Shown piece after piece: positions 1-6,279 of a stretch of 6,528 bases of DNA. The stretch spans positions 1 to 6,528 of the forward strand of contig CALPPP020000070.1 of assembly GCA_943325485.2 (NCBI GenBank), read 5' to 3'. Position 1 is the first letter of the stretch, and each line of letters begins with the position of its first letter. The DNA comes from Rickettsia typhi (GTDB taxonomy: Bacteria > Pseudomonadota > Gammaproteobacteria > Burkholderiales > Burkholderiaceae_C). The translations under genes and the position numbers were made by a program. Below the pieces are notes generated by a model. That model was not told the origin of the DNA. It saw only the letters and a list, made by a program, of their open reading frames with translations, and searched no databases.

Positions 1-3
1 ACC

Positions 4-36
4 AAAAAAAACCGCCCGATGAGGCATCGGGCGGTT
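4..36 (-). terminator. Rho-independent terminator of the ABC-importer operon
   Basis: A perfect 12-bp stem pairs 10-21 with 25-36 around a 3-nt loop (22-24), with a core of CCGCCCG/CGGGCGG. Read on the minus strand, the second arm runs directly into a T-tract, the complement of the A-run at 4-10. It begins 37 nt past the stop codon of the substrate-binding-protein gene, so it should end the leftward operon. On the plus strand the hairpin is followed by TGGGTTGGGC with no T-run, so it should not act as an efficient terminator in that direction. Confidence 0.92.
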
Positions 37-73
37 GGGTTGGGCGGACAGGGCCGCTGCAAAAAATATCAGA

Positions 74-1207
74 TCACTTGCCTGGAATCTTGCCTTCCAC
101 GCCCTTGACGTAGAACATCACGCCGCCCAAGAACTTGTCGTCGGCGACCGCGTCTTTGGCCAGCATTTCTTTACCGGCCTGGTCCACGATCGGGCCCTTC
201 CAGATGGAGAAGCTGCCGTCTTTCAGACCGGCTTTGATCTCGTCGATGCGCTTTTTGGTGTCTTCTGGCACGTCAGCGGCCACGTTGACCATGTCGATCG
301 CGCCTTCTTTCACGCCCCACCAGCTTTGTCCGGTGCTCCACTTGCCTTCCAGGGCTTCACCCACGGCCTTGACGTAGTAAGGGCCCCAGTTGATCACGGC
401 CGAGCCCAGGTGGGCCTTGGGGCCGTAGGCGGTCATGTCGGAATCCCAGCCAAAGGCGCGCTTGCCCATTTTTTCGGCGGTCTGCAACACAGCCGACGAG
501 TCAGTGTTTTGCATCAGCACGTCCGCACCACCGTTGATGAGTGACGTGGCGGCTTCGGTTTCTTTCGGTGGGTTGAACCACTCGTTCACCCAGACCACCT
601 TGGTCTTGATCTTGGGGTTGACCGACTGAGCGCCCATGGTGAAGCTGTTGATGTTGCGCACCACTTCAGGAATTGGGATCGAAGCCACAACACCCAGGGT
701 GTTGGTCTTGGTCATCTTGCCCGCGATCACGCCAGCCATGTACGCGCCTTCATAGGTGCGGCTGTCGTAAGTGCGCATGTTCTCTGCTTGCTTGAAACCA
801 GTGGCATGCTCGAACTTGACGTCCTTAGCGTCAGCAGCCACTTTGAGCATAGGTTCCATGTAGCCAAAGGTGGTGCCAAAAATGAGTTTGTTGCCTTGGC
901 TGACCATGTCACGGAAATTGCGCTCGGCGTCAGCAGACTCGGAGACGTTTTCGGTGAAAGAGGTTTTAATTTTGTCGCCGAACTCGGCTTCCAAGGCTTT
1001 GCGGGCGTTGTCGTGCGCGAAGGTCCAACCGCCGTCGCCCACAGGGCCGACATAGGCAAAAGCAATTTTCAAGGGCTCAGCCTTGGGGGCTTCAGCCACG
1101 GGTGCGGGTTTAGGTTCTTCCTTTTTGCCGCAACCAACCATGAGGGCTGCAGCCACCACGCCTAACGCTGCTGCACGAAACCAAGTGCGTTTATACATAT
1201 CTGTCAT
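74..1207 (-). CDS. BMP/PnrA-family ABC transporter substrate-binding lipoprotein (predicted purine/nucleoside receptor)
   Basis: This 377-aa protein is predicted to capture substrate outside the inner membrane and deliver it to the two permeases encoded upstream. Residues 1-25 form a lipoprotein signal peptide: a basic n-region with K6, R7 and R11, a hydrophobic stretch 12-24, and a lipobox-like LMVGC with the acylated cysteine at C26. A Lys/Glu/Pro/Ala-rich linker (27-45) follows, then a periplasmic-binding fold of the BMP (basic membrane protein) family. Family-type segments include KIAFAYVGPVGDGGW (47-61), IFGTTFGYMEP (109-119), YEGAYMAG (152-159), FGWDSDM (252-258) and NWGPYY (273-278). 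The Asp-rich FGWDSDM segment lies where PnrA-type receptors contact the nucleoside (family knowledge; the residue match is inferred). The first ATG is preferred because AAGGAA sits 5 nt before it; Met4 would be too far away. It is the last gene of the operon, 73 nt after the short permease and just before the terminator. Codons look strongly biased to C/G-ending forms, consistent with high expression. BMP family is near certain; the ligand is inferred from the divergent xdh genes. Confidence 0.93.
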   Translation of the reverse strand: MTDMYKRTWFRAAALGVVAAALMVGCGKKEEPKPAPVAEAPKAEPLKIAFAYVGPVGDGGWTFAHDNARKALEAEFGDKIKTSFTENVSESADAERNFRDMVSQGNKLIFGTTFGYMEPMLKVAADAKDVKFEHATGFKQAENMRTYDSRTYEGAYMAGVIAGKMTKTNTLGVVASIPIPEVVRNINSFTMGAQSVNPKIKTKVVWVNEWFNPPKETEAATSLINGGADVLMQNTDSSAVLQTAEKMGKRAFGWDSDMTAYGPKAHLGSAVINWGPYYVKAVGEALEGKWSTGQSWWGVKEGAIDMVNVAADVPEDTKKRIDEIKAGLKDGSFSIWKGPIVDQAGKEMLAKDAVADDKFLGGVMFYVKGVEGKIPGK

Positions 1208-1212
1208 GAAAT

Positions 1213-1218
1213 TTCCTT
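1213..1218 (-). promoter_or_regulatory. Ribosome binding site of the substrate-binding-protein gene
   Basis: On the minus strand AAGGAA lies 5 nt before the ATG at 1207-1205. It is the clearest Shine-Dalgarno of the operon and decides for this start over the ATG three codons downstream (1198-1196). Confidence 0.75.
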
Positions 1219-1280
1219 AAAAGATGGGAAGACGATGGGAACAAACGGGATTATGACGGCTGAAAAAGGGTTTCTCGGGG

Positions 1281-2195
1281 TCAGGGGTAAAAAGGCTTGC
1301 CCAAAGAGGCAGGCATGTTCACCCGAATCCACTGAGGATTGCGAGAAATCAGTGCCAGCACCACGATGGTGGCGAGGTAAGGCAGCATGCTCAGGAACTG
1401 GCTGGGCACCTCCACACCGCTGGCTTGCAGATGAAATTGCAGCATGGTCACGCCACCAAACAGATACGCGCCCAGCAGCACCCGTGCGGGCCGCCACGTG
1501 GCGAACGTGGTGAGCGCCAGCGCAATCCAACCCTTGCCGGCAATCATGCCCTCCACCCATAAGGGCGTGTAAATGATGGAGATATAAGCACCTGCCAAGC
1601 CGCACAAAGCCCCGCCGGTGACCACGGCAGCCAAACGAATGCCTCGCACCGAATAACCCAAGGCATGGGCCGACTGCGGCGACTCACCCACCGCGCGCAG
1701 CACCAACCCCGCACGGCTTCGCTGTAAAAACCAAATGAGTGCAATGGTGAAGAAAATGACCAGATACACCATGGGATGTTGTTTGAACAAGGCTGGCCCA
1801 ATGAGAGGGATATCAGCCAAGCCAGGCACCTCGAACTTCATGCGCTCAGGCAATTTGGCTTGCACATAGCCCGTACCCACAAAAGCTGAAAAACCAACGC
1901 CAAACAAACTGAGTGCCAAACCCGTGGCGTACTGGTTGGTGTTGAGGCCAATCACCAAAGCCCCAAAAATGAGCGCCAACAAGCCGCCTGCGGCCATGCC
2001 TGCTGCAAAGCCCAGCACATCGCTGCCGGTATGCACCACGGTTGCATAACCAGCGATGGCCGCGCACAGCATCATGCCCTCGGCACCCAAATTCACCACA
2101 CCGGATTTTTCGTTGATCAGCAAACCCAAAGCGGCGATGGCCAGCACGGTGCCTGCGTTGAGGGTTGCGGCCAGGAGCAAGGCATAGGTTTCCAT
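1281..2195 (-). CDS. ABC transporter permease, short subunit (BMP-type nucleoside/purine importer)
   Basis: A 304-aa inner-membrane permease of the BPD_transp_2 class (branched-chain amino acid/ribose/BMP permeases), corresponding to the YufQ or NupC partner in nucleoside importers. It is largely hydrophobic, with about eight probable membrane segments. Diagnostic motifs are NLGAEGMM near residue 35 (the NxGxEG signature after the first helix), a cytoplasmic coupling loop GESPQSAHALGYSVRGIR around 170-187 followed by VTGGALCGLAGAY, and GKGWIALAL around 220-228. The start is ambiguous. The ATG at 2195 gives a TGATG 1-nt overlap with the upstream permease stop and an 8-nt spacing from GGAG. A GTG one codon earlier (2198) gives a GTGA 4-nt overlap and 5-nt spacing. 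I prefer the ATG. Tight coupling means the two permeases are probably made in equal amounts and form a heterodimer. The family call is firm; the substrate is inferred. Confidence 0.92.
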   Translation of the reverse strand: METYALLLAATLNAGTVLAIAALGLLINEKSGVVNLGAEGMMLCAAIAGYATVVHTGSDVLGFAAGMAAGGLLALIFGALVIGLNTNQYATGLALSLFGVGFSAFVGTGYVQAKLPERMKFEVPGLADIPLIGPALFKQHPMVYLVIFFTIALIWFLQRSRAGLVLRAVGESPQSAHALGYSVRGIRLAAVVTGGALCGLAGAYISIIYTPLWVEGMIAGKGWIALALTTFATWRPARVLLGAYLFGGVTMLQFHLQASGVEVPSQFLSMLPYLATIVVLALISRNPQWIRVNMPASLGKPFYP

Positions 2196-3268
2196 CACAC
2201 CGTCTCCGCGCGTGAGGCTTGCCAGCGCAAGCGGTAGTTCATGAGGACATCGCAGGCCAACAAGCTAAAGAGCAGCAAGCCTTGGAAAACGCCGGTGAGT
2301 GACTTAGGCAAACCCAAACGCGATTGCGCCAACTCGCCACCGATGTAAAACATGCTCATGAGCAGTGCAGAAAACACCATGCCTAAGGGGTGTAAGCGCC
2401 CCACAAACGCCACGATGATGGCGGCGAAACCATAGCCTACCGGCACATAGGGGGTGAGCTGTCCAATCGGGCCCGCCACTTCCAAGGCACCCGCCAAACC
2501 GGCCGCGCCACCCGACACCAACAAAGCCACCCAAATGGCGCGGCGCGATGAAAAGCCAGCATAGCGGGCGGCATGAGGGGCCAAGCCGCCGATTTGCTGT
2601 GCCCAGCCGGCACGGGTGCGGAACAAAAACACCCACATCACCAATACGCCCAGCAGCGCCAATACCAAACCGATATTGACCCGAGAGCCTTTGAACAGAC
2701 GCGGAATTTGGGTCGCCGTTTCAAAGGTTTTGGTTTGCGGAAAGTTGTAACCCAAGGGGTCTTTCCAAGGGCCGTAGACCAAATAGCCCAAGACCATGAT
2801 GGCGACATACACCAGCATGAGGCTGACCAAAATTTCATTGGCATGGAAGCGGTCTCGCAGCCAAGCGGTGATGCCCGCCCACAGCATGCCACCCAGTATG
2901 CCCGCCAACAACAAAGGCACCACCATCCATGCGCTGCTGGTTTTGTCAGCCAACAAAGCCACACCTGTGGCGAACACCGCACCCATGACGTACTGCCCTT
3001 CTGCACCAATGTTCCACACATTGGAGCGAAAGCACAGCGCCAGCCCCAAAGCAATCAGCAACAAAGGCGTGGCTTTGACCACTAACTCACCCACTGCATA
3101 GCCGCTGCGTATGGGTTCCCAAAAAAACACAGCCAAACCCTTGACGGGGTCTTTGCCCAGCATCACAAACAAGATGATGCCCAGCACCACCGTCAGCACC
3201 AAGGCCAACATGGGCGAAGCGATGCGCCAAAAATCAGAGGGCTGGGGACGGGCTTCGAGTTTGAGCAT
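2195..3268 (-). CDS. ABC transporter permease, long subunit (BMP-type nucleoside/purine importer)
   Basis: A 357-aa inner-membrane permease, the YufP/NupB-type partner of the shorter permease downstream. After a short cytoplasmic N-terminus come a hydrophobic helix (about 18-37), a periplasmic loop, and several further helices. Family signatures are SNVWNIGAEGQY (82-93), HANEILVSLML (142-152, the NEI/NEVxVxLML motif typical of BMP-type permeases), and a coupling-loop region with YAGFSSRRAI (236-245) followed by LLVSGGAAGLAGALE (249-263). VPVGYGFAAIIVAF (275-288) is also typical. The frame stays open to 3316, but the ATG at 3268 is chosen: it falls 2 nt after the TAA of the ATPase gene, and the protein from there begins like other family members. 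No good Shine-Dalgarno precedes it, so translation probably depends on reinitiation by ribosomes finishing the ATPase. Its last base overlaps the next gene's ATG. The family call is firm; the substrate is inferred. Confidence 0.92.
   Translation of the reverse strand: MLKLEARPQPSDFWRIASPMLALVLTVVLGIILFVMLGKDPVKGLAVFFWEPIRSGYAVGELVVKATPLLLIALGLALCFRSNVWNIGAEGQYVMGAVFATGVALLADKTSSAWMVVPLLLAGILGGMLWAGITAWLRDRFHANEILVSLMLVYVAIMVLGYLVYGPWKDPLGYNFPQTKTFETATQIPRLFKGSRVNIGLVLALLGVLVMWVFLFRTRAGWAQQIGGLAPHAARYAGFSSRRAIWVALLVSGGAAGLAGALEVAGPIGQLTPYVPVGYGFAAIIVAFVGRLHPLGMVFSALLMSMFYIGGELAQSRLGLPKSLTGVFQGLLLFSLLACDVLMNYRLRWQASRAETV
2203..2207 (-). promoter_or_regulatory. Ribosome binding site for the short permease, inside the long permease's 3' end
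   Basis: GGAGA on the minus strand lies within the last codons of the upstream permease gene. It is 8 nt from the ATG at 2195 if counted from GGAG, or 5 nt from the alternative GTG at 2198. It supports translational coupling but does not settle which of the two adjacent starts is used. Confidence 0.6.
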
Positions 3269-3270
3269 GG

Positions 3271-4788
3271 TTATTGCACCGACTCTTCTGAATGGTCCCA
3301 CAAACCGCTCATCCAAGCGCCAATTTTCGAGACCGTGGCATCGGCACGTGCGATGGAGGGCGACAAACGCCCCTGCGCCATCACATGCAAACGGTCGCTG
3401 AGCTCGAACAATTCATCGAGTTCTTCGCTGACCACCAACACCGCGCAACCTGCGTCACGCAACGCCAATATGGCCGCACGGATTTGCGCTGCCGCCCCCA
3501 CGTCCACGCCCCAGGTAGGTTGCGAGACGATGAGCAACTTGGGTGCCGCATCAATCTCACGGCCCACAATGAATTTTTGCAAATTGCCACCTGACAGCGA
3601 TTGCGCCAAGGCCTGTGCGCCGCCAGCTTTGACTTGGTAACGTGCAATGATGGCGTCGGCTTGGTTTTTGAGCGCCTTCATGTCAATCCAACCGGCGCTG
3701 TTGATGGCGTCGTCCCGCGTCAGCAAAAGGTTGTGCGCCAAGCTCAGGCTGGGTACCGCACCTCGGCCCAAGCGCTCATCAGGCACAAAATGCAAACCCC
3801 GTTTGCGGCGTTGCGCTGGCCCTTGAGAGCCCACGGCATGGCCTTGCAAACAAATGCTTCCATCAGGCGCACGGGTGTCCTCGCCGCTCAAGGCATACAG
3901 CAGTTCGCGCTGCCCATTGCCGGACACACCCGCAATGCCCACAATTTCACCTTGGCGTACCTCTAAGTCCATGGGCTGCAAATTCACGCCAAAGGGGTCA
4001 AGGCGCGGCAAACTGAGTTGCTTGACCGCCAAAACCACCTCGCCGGGCTGGCTGCTTTGGTGCACCAAGGCTGCGGGTTCACTGCCAATCATCATTTGGC
4101 TGAGCGAAGCATTGGTTTCTTGGGCGGGTATGCATTCGCCGCTGACACGCCCACTTCGCAACACGGTGCAATGGGTGCACAAAGCGCGGATTTCATGCAG
4201 CTTGTGGCTGATGTACAAAATGCTGCAACCCTCAACCACCAACTGGCGCAGCACCGCAAACAGTTTGTCCACCGCTTGCGGCGTGAGCACCGAGGTGGGC
4301 TCGTCCAATATCAGCAATCGCGGTTCAGACAACAAGGCGCGGATGATTTCCACACGCTGCATCTCACCTACGCTTAAGGTATGCACAGGTCGCTCGGGCT
4401 CTAAATCCAGGCCATAAAGCGCAGCTTTATCGCGGATGCGCTGGGTCACCTCGCCCAAGGAAAGCGACTTGTCCAAACCCAGCCAAACATTCTGCGCCAC
4501 GCTCAAGGTGTCAAACAGGCTGAAATGCTGAAACACCATGCTGATGCCCAAGGTACGGGCTTGCTGCGGGTTGCGAATCTGTACAGGCTTGCCATCAAAG
4601 TGGATGCTGCCAGCATCGGGCAGCACCGAGCCGTAAATAATTTTCATTAAGGTGGATTTACCCGCGCCGTTTTCGCCCAAGATGGCGTGGATTTGTTCGG
4701 GCATGACTTGGAGTGAAATGGCATCATTGGCCAGCACCGCTGGATAGCGCTTGCTGATGTGCGACAGTTCTAGCAAAGGCGTGCTCAT
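3271..4788 (-). CDS. ABC transporter ATP-binding protein, tandem double-NBD (BMP-type nucleoside/purine importer)
   Basis: A 505-aa cytoplasmic ATPase with two fused nucleotide-binding domains, of the RbsA/YufO/NupA layout, energising the two permeases downstream. Domain 1 is complete: Walker A GENGAGKST (38-46), Q-loop Q87 in VFQHFS, signature LSVGE (138-142), Walker B LLILDEPTS (158-166) and switch H195 in ISHK. Domain 2 has an intact signature SLSGGNLQK (397-405) but degenerate ATP sites. The P-loop reads GVSGNGQRE (287-295) without the usual Lys, Walker B reads LLIVSQPTWG (418-427) with Ser-Gln in place of Asp-Glu, and the H-loop position reads SEE (454-456). Such asymmetry is common in this ATPase class. 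The frame remains open 147 codons further upstream, to 5229, but that part is antisense to xdhA and unlike any ABC domain. The ATG at 4788 places MSTPLLEL directly before the first beta strand. A weak GGGA lies 9 nt upstream. It is the first gene of the operon, divergent from xdhA. Confidence 0.95.
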   Translation of the reverse strand: MSTPLLELSHISKRYPAVLANDAISLQVMPEQIHAILGENGAGKSTLMKIIYGSVLPDAGSIHFDGKPVQIRNPQQARTLGISMVFQHFSLFDTLSVAQNVWLGLDKSLSLGEVTQRIRDKAALYGLDLEPERPVHTLSVGEMQRVEIIRALLSEPRLLILDEPTSVLTPQAVDKLFAVLRQLVVEGCSILYISHKLHEIRALCTHCTVLRSGRVSGECIPAQETNASLSQMMIGSEPAALVHQSSQPGEVVLAVKQLSLPRLDPFGVNLQPMDLEVRQGEIVGIAGVSGNGQRELLYALSGEDTRAPDGSICLQGHAVGSQGPAQRRKRGLHFVPDERLGRGAVPSLSLAHNLLLTRDDAINSAGWIDMKALKNQADAIIARYQVKAGGAQALAQSLSGGNLQKFIVGREIDAAPKLLIVSQPTWGVDVGAAAQIRAAILALRDAGCAVLVVSEELDELFELSDRLHVMAQGRLSPSIARADATVSKIGAWMSGLWDHSEESVQ

Positions 4789-4854
4789 GGGCGGCAGTCC
4801 CACAGCTCTTGAAGCGGTGCAACAATCACATCCCAACAGAAACACTTCGTACGC
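4789..4854. promoter_or_regulatory. Divergent intergenic region between importer operon and xdhAB
   Basis: These 66 nt separate the start codons of the ATPase gene (leftward) and xdhA (rightward), so both promoters must lie here or reach into the opposing coding sequence. I see no convincing sigma-70 pair on either strand; TTGAAG (4809-4814) is -35-like on the plus strand but has no matching -10 at proper spacing. There is no clean long palindrome, only a short GTG...CAC half-symmetry around 4817-4829. The arrangement suggests shared regulation, but no operator can be assigned from the sequence alone. Confidence 0.5.
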
Positions 4855-6279
4855 ATGACCTTTCCCACCCTTGAATTGCTGCACCGTGACCGGTGGCACG
4901 CGATTGGCAATGTACCACCGGCACGCACCCTGTTGCAGGTGCTGCGCGAGGACTTGCGTCTGAGCGATACCAAAGAGGGTTGCGCGGCTGGCGACTGTGG
5001 CGCTTGCACCGTGGTGCTGGGACAGGGGGAGCAAGCGCACACCGTCAACAGCTGCATACGCATGGCGCACTCGGCCCATGGCCTGCAAGTCACCACCGCC
5101 AGCGACTTGGCCGCCAACGGCGTGTTGCATCCGGTGCAACAAGCGCTGGTGGACCACCATGCGTCGCAGTGCGGTTTTTGCACACCCGGTTTTGTGATGA
5201 GTTTGTATGACCTCTACAACCGCGCCCAAGGTAAAGCTGTCAGCCGCGAAGAGGCCATGGAAGCCATCTCAGGCAACCTCTGCCGTTGCACTGGCTATCG
5301 CCCCATTTTGGACGCGGCCATGGCGATGCACCTGTACCCGCAGCCTAAGCCCGCTTTGTCTGCCCAAGTTTCTGAGACCGCCAATCAACGCGACCCGCTC
5401 AACCCGCATTACGCCCTGCCCACCTCACTGCGCCAGTTGTTACCCCTGCGTGCTCGCTACCCACAAGCGCACATCATGGCGGGAGGAACCGATGCCGGCC
5501 TGTGGGTCACGCAGCAGCACCGCCAGTTTGCACAAGTGATTGACCTGACCCGCGTGGCGGAATTACAGGGCATCGAGCACTACGAACACCATATCGCTAT
5601 TGGCGCAGCGGTGAGCATCCATGACGCTTTTGCTGCACTGGCTGAGCGTCGACCCGAGGTGGCTCAGTTTGCCCACCGTTTTGCCGGTCGGCCTGTGCGG
5701 CAGTCGGGCACCTTGGGGGGCAATGTGGCCAATGGCTCGCCGATTGGCGACAGCATGCCCTTGTTGATCGCCTTGGGCGCTCAGGTGGTGCTGATGGCCT
5801 GGCGAAGCGGTCGCATGGTGCATCGGCACGTGCCGCTGCAAGACTATTACCTGGGCTACCGGCAAACCGTCTTGGCGCCAGATGAGCTGCTGTGTTGGAT
5901 CGTCGTGCCCCACCCCGTTGAAGGCGAAGAACTGTATTGCCACAAAGTATCTAAACGGTTCGAAGACGATATTTCCAGTGTGTGCTTGGTGCTTGCCCTT
6001 CAAGTGCAAGACCACGGCATTGCCAAGGTTCGCATAGGCGTGGGTGGCGTCGCAGCCATCCCCGTGCGAGCCTTGCGCACCGAAGCTGTCTTGCTAGGGA
6101 AGGTGTTTGACCAAGCAACTTTGCGCCAAGCCCAAGACTGTTTGGCCCATGAATTCCAGCCTATTTCAGACATGCGTGCCAGCGCTGACTACCGACGCTT
6201 GCTGCTACGCAACCTGTTGCAACGCGTATGGTTGAAACACCATGGTCATGCCTTGGTGCAATTGGGGGATTTGGCATGA
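4855..6279 (+). CDS. xdhA: Xanthine dehydrogenase small subunit (2Fe-2S and FAD domains)
   Basis: This 474-aa cytoplasmic subunit carries electrons from the molybdenum site of XdhB through two 2Fe-2S clusters to FAD and NAD+, in oxidation of hypoxanthine to xanthine and urate. The N-terminal ferredoxin-like domain holds C43, C48 and C51 in EGCAAGDCGAC and C67 in NSC. The helical second cluster domain holds C106 and C109 in QCGFCTPGF and C143 and C145 in NLCRCTGYRPI. A linker (about 160-185) leads to the FAD domain, with MAGGTDAGLW (208-217) and VRQSGTLGGNVANGSPIGDSM (281-301). The C-terminal domain contains KVSKRFEDDIS (364-374) and SDMRASADYR (438-447), both hallmarks of XdhA. Length and cysteine spacing agree with my memory of the R. 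capsulatus enzyme (about 460 aa). The ATG at 4855 is the only usable start: an in-frame TGA lies at 4810-4812 with no ATG, GTG or TTG between. No Shine-Dalgarno is visible. The stop overlaps the xdhB start. All key residues I can check are present. Confidence 0.96.
   Translation: MTFPTLELLHRDRWHAIGNVPPARTLLQVLREDLRLSDTKEGCAAGDCGACTVVLGQGEQAHTVNSCIRMAHSAHGLQVTTASDLAANGVLHPVQQALVDHHASQCGFCTPGFVMSLYDLYNRAQGKAVSREEAMEAISGNLCRCTGYRPILDAAMAMHLYPQPKPALSAQVSETANQRDPLNPHYALPTSLRQLLPLRARYPQAHIMAGGTDAGLWVTQQHRQFAQVIDLTRVAELQGIEHYEHHIAIGAAVSIHDAFAALAERRPEVAQFAHRFAGRPVRQSGTLGGNVANGSPIGDSMPLLIALGAQVVLMAWRSGRMVHRHVPLQDYYLGYRQTVLAPDELLCWIVVPHPVEGEELYCHKVSKRFEDDISSVCLVLALQVQDHGIAKVRIGVGGVAAIPVRALRTEAVLLGKVFDQATLRQAQDCLAHEFQPISDMRASADYRRLLLRNLLQRVWLKHHGHALVQLGDLA
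6264..6269 (+). promoter_or_regulatory. Ribosome binding site of xdhB inside the xdhA 3' end
   Basis: GGGGGA lies 6 nt before the ATG at 6276. Together with the ATGA overlap it supports this start and coupled translation of the two XDH subunits. Confidence 0.6.

Noticed and set aside
35..544. Plus-strand open frame of 169 codons opposite the receptor gene
   Set aside because: It is the antisense shadow of a clear BMP-family gene and has no recognisable domain. Its start lies inside the terminator hairpin.
1264..1292. Possible attenuator or terminator between the short permease and receptor genes (A-runs and G-runs)
   Set aside because: The A5G3 and A5GG blocks are direct rather than inverted, and I could not form a stable stem followed by a U-run.
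2573..3085. Plus-strand open frame of 170 codons opposite the long permease
   Set aside because: Its Gln/His-rich composition is what results from reading the complement of hydrophobic permease codons. There is no domain and no ribosome binding site worth citing.
3269..3316. A 16-residue N-terminal extension of the long permease
   Set aside because: It would overlap the end of the ATPase gene. The ATG at 3268, two bases after the ATPase stop, gives a normal family N-terminus.
3854..4417. Plus-strand open frame of 187 codons opposite the ATPase
   Set aside because: It is antisense to the conserved NBD1 and linker region and its low-information composition does not look like a protein family.
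4817..4832. Possible CRP- or LysR-type operator (TGTGA-like half site, GTG...CAC symmetry)
   Set aside because: Only one half site matches and the other arm is poor. Matches this weak are expected by chance in 66 nt.
4984..5056. Unusually short spacing in the first Fe-S cluster of XdhA (C51 to C67)
   Set aside because: The 15-residue gap equals what I recall for R. capsulatus XdhA, so it is normal for bacterial two-subunit enzymes.
4789..5229. A 147-codon N-terminal extension of the ABC ATPase, open in frame on the minus strand
   Set aside because: It lies mostly antisense to the well-supported xdhA cluster domains and resembles no ABC N-terminus. The ATPase fold begins exactly at the ATG at 4788. 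The open frame is a by-product of codon bias.
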